A stretch of 64,000 nt of DNA from Okapia johnstoni (taxonomy: Eukaryota; Chordata; Mammalia; Artiodactyla; Giraffidae). The position numbers and the translations under genes were made by a program. The notes under the pieces are model-generated. The model was not told the DNA's origin. It did no database searches and saw nothing but the letters and a program-made list of their open reading frames with translations. Positions 33,501 to 45,500 of this stretch are shown here, one piece after another. The stretch is taken from the NCBI GenBank assembly GCA_024291935.2, contig CM044310.1:116818213-116882212 (forward strand). Direction: 5' to 3'. The first letter of the stretch is position 1. Each line of letters opens with the position of its first letter.

Positions 33501-36500
33501 AGGTCCTCTTTCTCTTCACAGCATGGGGACACTTCTACTTAGAACACTTTTCACTACTGGTGCAACTGTGCCTTAAACTCACCCTCTCCCACTAGACATA
33601 GAAACCACGTCTGTGCTGCACCGCACTGCATTCCCAGGCCCTGGGACAGTGTCTGACCCTCAGCAGGGTCAGGATAAATATTTCATGGAAGGAAGGATGG
33701 AGGAAGGAACGAACAACAGGTGTCCCGTGCGTTCTCTCCCACACGAGCCTTTGCCTAAGCGACTTCCTTGGGCTGGAACGCTCTCCGCATGCATTTCCAC
33801 TCCCACTCTACCCAGCACCTTGCTCTTCCCCACTCCTGGCTTAGAGATAAACTCCACCAGGAAGCACAACCGAGCCGCTCAATTTAGGCTGGGACCCTTC
33901 CTCCAACTCCCACAGCCTCCTGAACATCCCTCACGGCAATACCCACCGCTCTGGTTCTATGGCCTGGGGTTCAGCTGTGCCAGTCACCCTGCTTGCCCCA
34001 GTGCCCAGCGGAGGGACATACAGGCTGGATGTGTCAAAGAGCAAACAGACTGATAAACTAGGACCCGGGGCACCGTGTCCTGGATGGAGCCTGAGACCTT
34101 CTGGTACCTACCAGCCGGCAGGCCATCTGGAACACAGACCTCACCGACATCACGTGCTTCGGCAAGTCATCCAGGATCGACTGAAGGCTCCTCCCCAGGA
34201 TGGGAAACACCAAGAACCTGGAAGACACGAGTGTCCCAGGAGGTGGGAGAGAGGGCCAGGGCGGGGACAGAATATAGTTACCAAGGATGGATGGTGGCTG
34301 GGGACTACCAGGTCCCAGTCCAGGGTGAGATGAAGGGTTGGATGGGTGGGGGATCGGTCTGGCTCAAAGCTGGGGGAGGAAGGAAGCAACTCCAGTGGCT
34401 CCAGGGTCCCAGCCATACCTGGGCATGAGATAGAAAGGGAGGAAGCAGCCAGAGAAGCGCGTGCCAAGTGAAGTGACTCACCTGTACTTGTCCTGGTGAA
34501 CGCCGAAACCGATGCAGGTGGGGATGGCCAGCTGGGGGACTGAGTACAGCTTCTTCCACTTGTTCACTGCGGGAGGCAGGGGCCTGAGAGGTCAGGGCCC
34601 ACCTGGCCCCACACCCACAGCGGACCACAGCCCATTCTGAGACCGGAAGCAGGACGCACCTGAGTCCTGGCCAGACCCTGGGTCTCCTGGTTGGAGACAT
34701 TGCTTCTGTTGGGGGGTGAGGGCTAGGCAGGCAATGATGGGGGTGTGAATGTGGTTTTGAGAAAGCACTGACAAATCTGGAGTGACTGGAGGGGGTAAGA
34801 GTGACCGTGTAACCCATGAATTCTCACGCAGAGCTAATGAGATTGGGAAAAGTCTAAACTGGTCACTGTGACACTAGATGTCTGACCACCTTTCAGGATC
34901 TCAGTTGGATGGTAGAGATGGAGCAGTGTGCTGATGAAAGTTTAATAACTGGTTGTTCAGGAAAAAAATAGCCCTGATTTGTATTTGCGGATTTCTGTGG
35001 TGTAAATGCTTCCCAGTACGGCCAATTACAAGCTACCAATGTGGTATCACTGAAGATAAAGAGTTGGGCAGAGAGGCAGTAGCATGCCCTTATACGGTAT
35101 TTCCATCACACGGATACAGTGAATGGAAGCAACTTCAAGAGTATAGATACTAGGCACTTCCCTGGTGGTCCAGTGGTTAGGACTCCATGCTTTCACTGCC
35201 AGGGTCCAGTTCAATTCCTGGTCAGGGAACTAAGATCCCACATGCCACACAGTCTGGCCAAAAAAAAAAAGCACAGGGTACAGATGACAGGTAATGGAAA
35301 ATGTAGACAAATAATACGGAAGTGATAAACTGAGTATTTATTACCCTTGTCCCTCTCTTTTTTACATCTTGTTTATCTTTGGCTGTGTGGGATCTTGGTC
35401 GCTGTGAGGTCTTTTCTCTAGTGGCACGCTGGGGCTACTGTTTTACGTGGAGCACAGGCTCTGTGGTGCAGGCTTCGGTAGCTGTGGCTCCTGGGCTCGA
35501 GAGCACAGGCTCAGTAGTGGTAATGCATGGGCTTAGATGCTCTGCAGCATGTGGGATCCTCCTGGGTCAGGGATCAAACCTGCGTCTCCTGCATTGGCAG
35601 GCAGATTCTTTACCACTGAGTCACCAGGGAAGCCCACTCTTGTTCTTAACCTGACTGTAAATTGATATAATTAATTCCTTTATTACTTTTTTGGCTGCGC
35701 CAGGTCTTAGTTGCAGCATGGGAACTCTGAGTTGAATTGCACCATTCAAACTGCTAGATGCGGCATGTGGGATCTAGTTTCCCGACCAGGGATTGAACCT
35801 GGGCCCCGTCCATTGGGAGTGCAGTCTTAACCACTGGACCACCAGGGAAGTCTCTGCTACAATTAGTTTATGACGGCTGTGTTTTAATAACTGGCTTACA
35901 GTATTTCTGAAAATTTAATACTCAGCTCTCAAGAGCTGGGATGACAAGCCAGCCTCAGCCCATTGTCTGTTATCTGTCCTCTGAGGCCCAAGGCGTGATA
36001 GGAGCAAACCTGGGCCTTGAATTTCATCCCCACACTTCCCACACCTTCAGAGAGAAGCCAATTGTTCTGACCAAGCTGGTACCTCCAGACTCTCCCCAAC
36101 TTGCCCACTTCCCATACCTTGCAAAGGCTTGGCAGCCCGCTGGAAGAAGTTCTGTTCATTGAACAAGCGCCCATCCTTGGCATCCTAGTGGGGGAGGGGA
36201 GGGGAAAAGGCTGTCACACTGGAATCTCATAGGCAAGGGCTCCCAGATCATCACTGGCCATGGATCATCCCAGGGCAATGCCAGCAACAACCTAGGTTCC
36301 CCAAGTCTTGCACATCAGAACCAGATTCCCTAGGGTGCTTCATGTGACCATGTATCAGAGACTTTGAGTTACTGCCTAGGTTCCTTTTCTTTTACAACAG
36401 GATCCACACGTTTTCCCTAGACACAGGCCCTTCAGCTAAAAACTACATTTTTCCAGTCTCCCTTGCAGTGAGGAATGGCCACACGATCAAGTTCTGGTCA

Positions 36501-39500
36501 GTGGGGATGTGAGCAGAAGAGAGATGGGCCACTTTCAGGTTATGCTCTTAAAGGGCTAGGGCAGGCTCTCGCCTTTCTCTTCTCCTGTTCCAGTTGGCTG
36601 GAATGCAGATGAGATAGCAGGAGTTGGAGCAGCCATTTCAGCCCATGAGATGATTATAGGTTGAAGGTCTTGGAGCAATGAGAGAGAAGGAAAGTAAGCC
36701 TGTTGTTTATGGAACCACCATATCAGCCCTGGGCCACTGCCCAGACTTTTAAGTGAAAGAGGAATAAAATATTATTTTTGTGTAAGCCATTATTAACATT
36801 GGGTCACTTTTCCCAAGCAGTCAACCCAAATACTTTAATTAAATACAACTAGTAAAGCTGGGTTCTTAAGAGCACAGGATCAAAGAGAACTGGATTCAAA
36901 TCCCAGCTCTGACATTCATTCATTCTTTCTAGAAAGTACCTATTATATGCCTAGTATTCCTTTGGGTATTGGTGATACAGCAGTGAACAAAGCAACTTGC
37001 CCACTGGTGCCCCTGGGCAAGTGACCAAGATTTTATTTTCTCATCTGTTAAATGGGGAAACACGGTGACTACCCTAAAGGTTTGATTATGAACCAGGGTT
37101 GGGCACAGAACAGGCTCTCAGCAAGTAGGTGCTATTACTCATCTGCGAATCTGGCTCCGGAGCCCTCACTCTGAATCACTCACAGGGCCTCCATCTAGAT
37201 CCAAGGAAGGGCACCTGAACTAGCTGTCCCAGTTTTTGGGTGCTTGTGTAGATCATACGACCAGGAAACATTGCAGTCAGGTCTCAGGGATGGACCTGAC
37301 TGCAGCCTCTGAGGGGCCGCATGTCGGAGAACCCAAGGCCCAGAGGAAGATGTGCCCCACCCAAGGTCCCACTGCTCCCTGCTGGCCAAGGCTATGCCTT
37401 TTGGCCCGCCCAGCCCAGCCCAGCCCTCCCCTCCCCTCGGGGCTGCCCACCCCACCTGGGCCCACTCACTAGTTTAAGTGAGAATCTTTGTTCCTGGGGA
37501 CTTGACTTGCTGCCAGTGGTGGAGTCAGACTCAGCTGTGGATGGACAAAATGAGCGAGGTTATCATCTGCAGGGAAGGTGAGGGTCATTGTCCTCCGAGT
37601 AATGAGCAGCAGTTGTGGTTAATGAGTTCCCATGGCGTCAAGTGCATTCTCGACTTTCAAGACTGGAACCTTCTCATTTTCAAACAGCTTCTTTCTTTCT
37701 ACCTCTTTCTCTCTCTAATACACAGCTGTGTACACTTGTGGGTTCTCCTAGCGAATCACTGAGCCTGGGGGTGGTCCTGAAGCCCCCGACTCAGCCGCTG
37801 TATACATGTGTTTGCATATACGAGTGTGTGGCTGAACCACACTGACTCCGTCTTGACAGGGCCATCTTAGGCCCACTCTTCTGCCCTCTCCCCTTTCTTA
37901 GCCACTGAGCTTTCGCTTATGAGGAGTGTACCCAAACCAGCTACGTTACTCATTTAACTTTAACTCTTGCCTTCCTCTGAAAACTGGAAGAATGCCTTCT
38001 GCTGACACAGATGGTCAATGGTTCATGAGGAATAATGGTCATGAGATCCCTGGGGGAGGAACTCCCTGGTTCCTGTTGGCCTAGACATGCTTCTCCCTCA
38101 GTAGTCAGGTTCTATCTTTAGCTTCATCCCCTTTAAATCCCTCTGCACCCCTCTGGCAAAACAGAGCGCAGTTGCAAATGCTTCCAGGTTGCTGACCACT
38201 GAATCCTATCCATATGTAAGTTACCCACGATAATCTTCATAACTGTACTTTATGTTCCATGTTTTTTTTGGCTGCGTTGGCTCTCAGTTGCCACACTCAG
38301 ACTCTCTAGCTGTGGTGTGTGGGCTCGGAAGTTGCGGGCTTAGCTGCCCTGCGGCATGTGGGATCTTAGTTCCCAGACCAGGGATCGAACCTGTATCCCC
38401 TGCATTGGAACGTGGCTATCTTAACCACTGGACCAATAGGAAAGTCCCTCCACTTCGTTTTTCTCTTTTTTACATCTCAAGGTTCCTTCTCAGGTCAGGG
38501 GATACTATTCATTATTCCTGTCTTTGACCACTACGTAAGCTCCCCTTGGGGGAGGGCCACTGCTGAAGCCTTCAGCCCCTCAGGGCTCCCATGAGCTCCA
38601 GGTCCCAGGGCAGCCCGTATCCAAAGGCTGATGGGGGGAATAGAAAGGCTCAGCGGTGGTGGCCTAACACAGAACCATACTGAAGGACCACTTCTGCTCC
38701 AAAGCCCAGAGCTCCAGCCGAGGCAACCCCGCCAGGCTCACCCACTTCCTTCCCTTCCCATCTTTAGGTGTTGATCTCCCCCTGGGGCACTTCCTTGTAA
38801 ACATTCTCCGAGCTCGGCCCTTTCTGCTTAATTACAGACCCTGCAAAGTCTCTTGTCTCGTGCTAAGTGTGCCCTTTGCACACATCATTTCCTTTAAGGC
38901 TCATGACAGCCCAGGGAAGATCTGTGTGCTCAGTCGCTCAGTTGGTCCGACTCCTCTGCGACCCCATGGACCCTCTGTCCATGGGGTTTTTTAGGCAAGG
39001 ATACTGGAGTGGGTTGCCATTTCCTCCTCCAGGGGATCTTTCTGACCCAGGGATCAAACCAGAGTCTTTCTACTACCATATATTAAATATATTAATAGGC
39101 TGCTATATTAAATATTAAATATATATAGGCTATATTAAATATATATGTATAGGCTGCATTGGGTCTTAGTTTCAGTATGCAGGCTCAGCTGCTCTGCAGC
39201 ACGTGTGATCTTAGTTCCAGGGATAGAACCCACGTCCCATGCATTGGAAGCGCAGTTTTAACCAGTGGACCACCAGGGAAGTTCTCACTCTTGTTTTTTA
39301 AAAAAGAAAAGAAATGGAAAATTTTATCTGAGCCAAATCTGAGGATTACAACCTGGGAAGAGTAGCTCAGAAAGCTCTGAGAACTGTCCCCTGTTCCTAC
39401 TTCACGGATGAGACCAGAGAGCTGCAGCTTAGACAGGCCACATGACAAGAGAGGCCCTGTGCCAGGCAGATCTGGGTTCAAGCCCAGCCCCTCCGTCAAC

Positions 39501-42500
39501 TCTGTGTGACTTGGTGTCACACAGGCTAACCCTCTCTGGGCCTCTCTGCTCCACGTCAGTAAAGCAGGAGTAATGAAGCCCATCCCGGAGAGTGGATGCA
39601 ACGGTTCAGAGGGCAGGAACAACTGAGCAGGAATCACAGCCAGCTTTACTTTTTTTTTTCCCTGGCTGTGCTGCATGGCTTGTGAGATCTTAGTTCCCCG
39701 ACCAGGGACTGAACCTGGGCCCTCAGCAGTGAGAGTACGGAGTCCTAACCACTGGGCCGCCAGGGAATCCCTCAGCGGCACCTTTTTTTTTTTTTTAATG
39801 TTTATTTATTTATTTGGCTGTGCCAGCTCTTAGTTGCAGCACATGGGATCTAGATCCCTGACCAGGGATTGAACCCGGGCCCCCTGCATTGGGAGTCTTA
39901 GCCACTGGACCACCAGGGAAGTCCCAGCTTCACCCTTTATATGAGCCACTCAGTGACCCTCTTCCCAGCACGACTCAGGACACCGGGAGCACTCCATATG
40001 TGGCAGCTTTATAATCAGCTGAGGGGCCACAGCTGGTAAGTGGCAGAACGGCCTTGGCCGAGACACAGATCATTCTGGAGTTTGTGAACTGAACTATCGC
40101 CCAGGGTCGCAGCTGGTCCTCTGAGTCATCCTTCTTTTTTCCTCTTCTTCCCCACCCTTTCTAACTACTCAGGCTGGTGTCGTCTAAGACACTGAGATAA
40201 AGGGCAGGGAGGTGATAAAGTGACTGAGAAGCCATGCTTGCCCACAAGAAGCTCTGGCTGGAGAAGGGCGGGAACCAGGGTTTACTGAGTCAAGGCTGAA
40301 GGTGACCTGAGCTCAGCCTTTAGGAGGGAAACTTAGGAAGGTGCTGGATCTCGGGGGAAAGGAGGTCCTCCCCCCCTGTGAGGAGGGGGCTGGGAGGATC
40401 TTTGAGAGGCAACCAGGAAATGGCCAGGGCACCTCGTAGGCCTAATAGCAGGATCTGTCTCAGAGTCACCTCGAGGTCTGGGGGTAAGCAACACTCAATC
40501 AACCACTCGATGAAAGCGTTATCCTACATGCCCAACACTCAGAAGCAGGTAGGACAGCTGGCAATTTAAATACAATTTCCCTGCACTGCTCTGCAGGTTA
40601 TAAAGGGCTTTTCTCCTCCACTCTTCTAACCGTCCCTCCCACTGACAGCTGGAGAGCCATTACAGACGGGAGCCAGCAGAGACCCAGCAAGGGCGGTGGA
40701 CGTGGCCGAGGCCCCTGGAGAGGCTGGATGTAAATCCCTGGAGCTCCAGATGCTGTCACCTGGGAGACCCCTGGTGCATGCAAACCGGATGGATGTATGG
40801 AAGGTCCCTACATGTGCCAAAGGCAGACAGGGGTGTGGCAGGCAGGAAGGTGGCAGCCTCTGATTGCCAAGAGACAGGTGACACTGACCTTGGAGCAAGA
40901 ATGCCGTGCTGGCGTCCATCATAACCACAATAACTGAGAATTCCCTGGTGGTCCAGTGGCTAGGACTCGGTACTTCCACTGCGAGGGCCTGGATTCAATC
41001 CCTGGTTGTGGAACTAAGATCTTGCAAGCCTCTCAGCATGGCCAAAAACCCCAATCCCCAACCCCCAAAACGAAAACAAAAAAACAAACCAGAATGACAA
41101 CAGGAAGCATTCATATGCTGTTTGCTGTTTGTGCATTGTTCTACTCATTTAACTCTCCAACGACAACCCTGTGAGGTCAGTATTAAAGCTCTCCATTTTG
41201 CAGGTGAGCTGGGTTGGGAATCCACCTTCCACTGCAGGAGATGCGGGTTCGATACCTGGTTGGGGAACTGGGATCCCACATGCTGTGGGGCAACTAAGCC
41301 TGTGTGCCACAACTAACCCCTGACGCAGCCAAATAAGCAAATGACTGAGTCGCTCAGTCGTGTCTGACTCAGCGACCCTGTGGGCTGCAGCCTGCCAGGC
41401 TCCTCTGTCCATGGAATTCACCAGGCAAGAATACCAGAGTGGGCAGCCATTCCCTTCTCCTGGGGATCTGCCCGACCCAGGGATTAAACCCATGTCTCCT
41501 GCATTGCAGGTAGATTCTTTACTGTCTGAGCCACCAGGGAAGCCCAAGTAAATAAATGTTATTTTTTTTTTTTTTAAAGAACAGTGATTTCACCTGAGGA
41601 TTACTAGCCGACAGTCTCTCCATCTTTGGAGGGTACTCTGGGACAGCCTGACTCAGTGGTTCCCAACCGTGGGCGGTTCTGCCCACCAGCGGGCATCTGA
41701 CAATGTCTAGAGACAGTTCTGGTGGTCACAACAGGGAGAGGAGACAGGTGCTCTTGGCAGCTGGTGGGTAAAGGCCGAGGATGCTGCTAAACACCTTATA
41801 GTGCACAGGATGCTTCCCACAATGAATGCCAAGGGTGCCGAGGCTGAGAAACCCTGGCCTAATTTATAAAAGGGTAAACGGCATACTTAAAACGAGCTCT
41901 AAGGGACCCCGAGGGGAACCCATGGAAAAGAGAGGCAACCATTCTCCTCAGAGCAGCTGAAACTGAGGACCAGGGAGAGGCTCAGGGAGGCTGCTGGGAG
42001 AAACACACAGGTGTGTTAAGGGGCTGCAAGTGGAGAGAACCACACACTTTGCAGGTGTGAGTAAATTAAGGGCCTTGTGCTGTGGGGCTGTCCCGGAGGA
42101 TCCAGGGAGCCCTAGTGTAATCAAGGTGGCACTAGTGGGTAAAGACCCTGCTGGCCAATGCAGGAGATGTAGGAGATGTGGGTTCAATCCCTGGATCGGG
42201 AAGATCCCCTGGAGGAGGGAATGGCAACCCACTCCAGTATCCTTGCCTGGAGAATCCCATGGACAGAGAAGCCTGGCGGGTTACAGTCCATGGGGTCTCA
42301 GAGTCGGACACGACGGAAGCGATTTAGCACGCGTGCACACAGCATAATCACAAGGGTCCTTAGAAAGAGGGAAGCAGGGGGAGATCTGACCACAGAAGAG
42401 GAGAGGGTGATGTTGTGCTTTGAGGATGAAGGGGCCACAAGCCAAGGAACGCAGGCAACCTCCAGGAGCTGAACAGGCAAGGAAACGGATTCTCCTCTGG

Positions 42501-45500
42501 AAGGACCACCCTGCCCATATCTTTTTATTTTTTTGGCCACGCTGCGAGGCATGCAGGATCTTAGTTCCCCAACCAGAGACTGAACCTATGCTCCCTACAA
42601 CGTAAGCATGGAGTCTTAACCCCTGGACCACCAGGGAAGTCCCCCTGCCCATGTCTTAACTTTAGCCCCGTGAGACCGATTTCAGACTTGGGACCTCCAC
42701 AACCAGAAGAGAATAAACGTGTGCTGTCTTCAGCCATTAAGACTGTGGTGATTTGTGATGGCAGCCACAGAAAGAGACTACAAGGTGTGCACCTGCATCC
42801 ACAGGGGCACAGACCGGAGGGCGGGCCTGAACTTGAAGCCCAGCCGCTTCTAGGGAGCAACTCTCCATGCACACCGCGGTGAGCAGCTGCAGAAACAGAT
42901 GTAGAAGCCTCCGTACTGGGCCTCCCAAATTGTGCCAGGGAGACCGGGGAGGGTTATGTTACAATTCAGTGTTTGACAAAGGAAGAAAGAGCGCCATCTC
43001 ATAGGGCTGCTCCGGATATAAGAAGAGTTGATAGAGGACTTAGCAGGGAGCGCCCAGAGTAAGCTGGGAGTGTCAGCTACTGTAATAAAAATCACCATCC
43101 TGGTTGCTGCTTTGTTTTCAACTACATCCTCCCGACTGGTGCAGACTGGCAGAAGCCAAGGGCAACCTGTCCTGGGGTAATGCTGCCCTGAAGCACAGCC
43201 GCGTGCAGCCCCCCGCCCCCCTGTGCCCACGCCAGCACCTGGGCCTGGCACCAGGTGGGTATCTGCAGAAGAATGAATGACACTGGCGGGCTGGGGCTGG
43301 GAAGGGGTTTGCTCTTTTCATCAAACAACCCGAGACACAGAAGGTGAAGACACACGGCCCAGAGCCTGACCTTCCACTGCGGGGTGCTGGTGTGAGGACA
43401 TGGGTGGCTTCTGCCTTGTTTGTCTTTCTCCCTCTTCCCTCCCTGCCCCGTGGGGCTCTCCCCATCCTTCTCCCTCCAGCCTCCTTCTTGCTGTTGGTTC
43501 TGCCCCGCCGTCCCTTCCTCTTCCTGTGGCAGCAAAAACAGAAATGAGTGAACAGCCTTTGGCACATAGCAGCCAAACAGGCCTGTAAGAATTTAACAAT
43601 CTTGGTTACTGTTGAGCTGGTACTACTAACAAACACCTGTGGCTGGACTTGTCCTTCACAAGGCTCATTACTCTCTGACTCCACATAGATTACGCTCTGC
43701 ACCTGGCATTCTTCTCTTCCCACACTCTCTTGTAGCAGTCTGCATTTCAGAAAGAAGCTCATGGGCTGATAATTTCCGGGACACCATGCCCAGCTGCTGA
43801 GCTGCCTGATCTCAGCTGCGGTCATTTTGAAACTTTGCAAAGAAAGAAAAACAAAAAAGCAAGATCTTCACTGGGATATAAAACCTCTCCCTATTCACCA
43901 GAGAGGGGAACACAGTTCTTGAGGTGCTTGCCTGCTGTGATAAAGCCAATTTTTCTATTTCCTTCAAACCCTGTCTCTGTAATTTTTTTTATTTGGCATC
44001 GATGGACAGGGGGTCAAGATTTTGGCAACTCTGCCTCTATCCTCTTCTCATTCCTTCTCACTCAGATTCCTTCCTCTTCCTTCCCTCCCTCCCCCTCTTG
44101 TGGTGTAATGGTTACGAAGCCAGAACACCTAGGTTCAAGTCCCAGTTCTGCCACTTTGAGGCTGTGTGACCTTGGGTTAGTGGCTTTCCCTCTCTGTGCT
44201 CCAGCGGTAGGATGATGTAACATGAGTGTCTCCCCCTAGCATGGCTGGGAGCAATAATAAGTGGGCCCAGAACAGTGTCTGGCAGGGAGTGCAAGGTATC
44301 GAGTGTCCCTTCACGCTCCCCTCTCTCTCGCCCTTGCCTTCTGTGCCTCCACAACTAATTCTGCCTCTGCCTGACAAGATCCCTTTACAGTTTTCCAAGC
44401 TCATTGCCTCTGTCCCTTCTCATGATTTAGGGTCAACAGCCCCAGGAGGCGGGTGGGACACCATCTCTCACTTTTCCAATGGGGACACTGAGGCAGAGCT
44501 GCTTGCCCAGGCTCACTGGGTGCACCAGAGCCAAGTCACGACTCTACCCGTGACTGTCTCCAATGCCCAGGCTTTAAGGCAGGACAACCAACCTGAGGCT
44601 CAAAACTGCCTGCACGTGTGTCTGGCTGGCACTTCCAAGTCCAAGGTTTCCTCTCAAAATCCACATTTCTGGCTTTTCCTAAAAACTTGGAAGCTCTCTG
44701 GAGGCAGGGCTACTCATTAACCCCTCTGGGTTTCATTTTTCTCATTGAGAAAATAGGGATAATGACCATACTGACATCATGAGCCTGTTGTGAGAATTAA
44801 ACTGATTAACATGAAGCAAACATAAGTCCACGTGAAAACCTATACACACACATGTTCAAAGAAGCATTATTCATCATGGCCCAAAGCGGACACAGTTAAA
44901 ACCAACCGATAAATAGAACCAGATGTGACACAGACACATCTTACTCAGCCATAAAACAGAAAGCAATTCTGACAAAGATGACAACATGGGATGGACTTTG
45001 AAAACATTGTGCTGAGGGGACGAAGTCAGACACAAAAGGCCACATAGTGTATCACTTCATTTACTCAAATTGTCCAGAACAGGCAAATCCATAAAAGACG
45101 TAAAGTAGGTTAGTGGTTGCCAGGGGATGAGAGTGACAGTTAAAGGTACAGGGTTTCCTTTTGGGGTGACAGAAATATTCTGGAACTAGATGGCGGTGAT
45201 GGTTGCACACCATCCTGAATTTGCTAAAACCCACTAAATTGTAGACTTTAAAATGGTGAATTTTATGTTATATGAATTTTATCTCAATTTTAAAAAAGTC
45301 AAAAAAAATCTCACAAAACCACATAAAGTGCTTACTTAGACAGGGTTTGGAGTATGCATGCAGTAAATGTCAGGTTGATTAAGATTAATATATCCAGCGC
45401 AGTTATTTTTTTCTTCATTGAAACAAGGTGTCTGACTGCATTTTTTTGTTTACCTACTGACAGTTTTTAAGCTCGGCCCGGCTTCTTCCTCTCCTGCTGA

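Larger units (their letters stand above)
42030..42785 (+). repeat. MLT1-like LTR carrying two SINEs
   Basis: Three segments (42030-42122, 42336-42518, 42656-42785) read as one sense MLT1-like LTR: 'cataatcacaagggtcctta', 'caggcaaggaaacggattc', 'ttagccccgtgagaccg'. Confidence 0.65.

Noticed and set aside
39185..39781. 198-codon reverse-strand frame
   Set aside because: Spans two CHR-2 SINEs and a MIR; SINE-derived translation.
43118..43840. 240-codon reverse-strand open frame in VRK3 intron 3
   Set aside because: No domain, signal or family resemblance, and no retrocopy hallmarks. Best explained as chance in GC-rich DNA, though transcript data could change this.
44099..44180. tRNA-like A and B boxes
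   Set aside because: They belong to the head of a MIR SINE followed by MIR core sequence, and the cloverleaf is incomplete.
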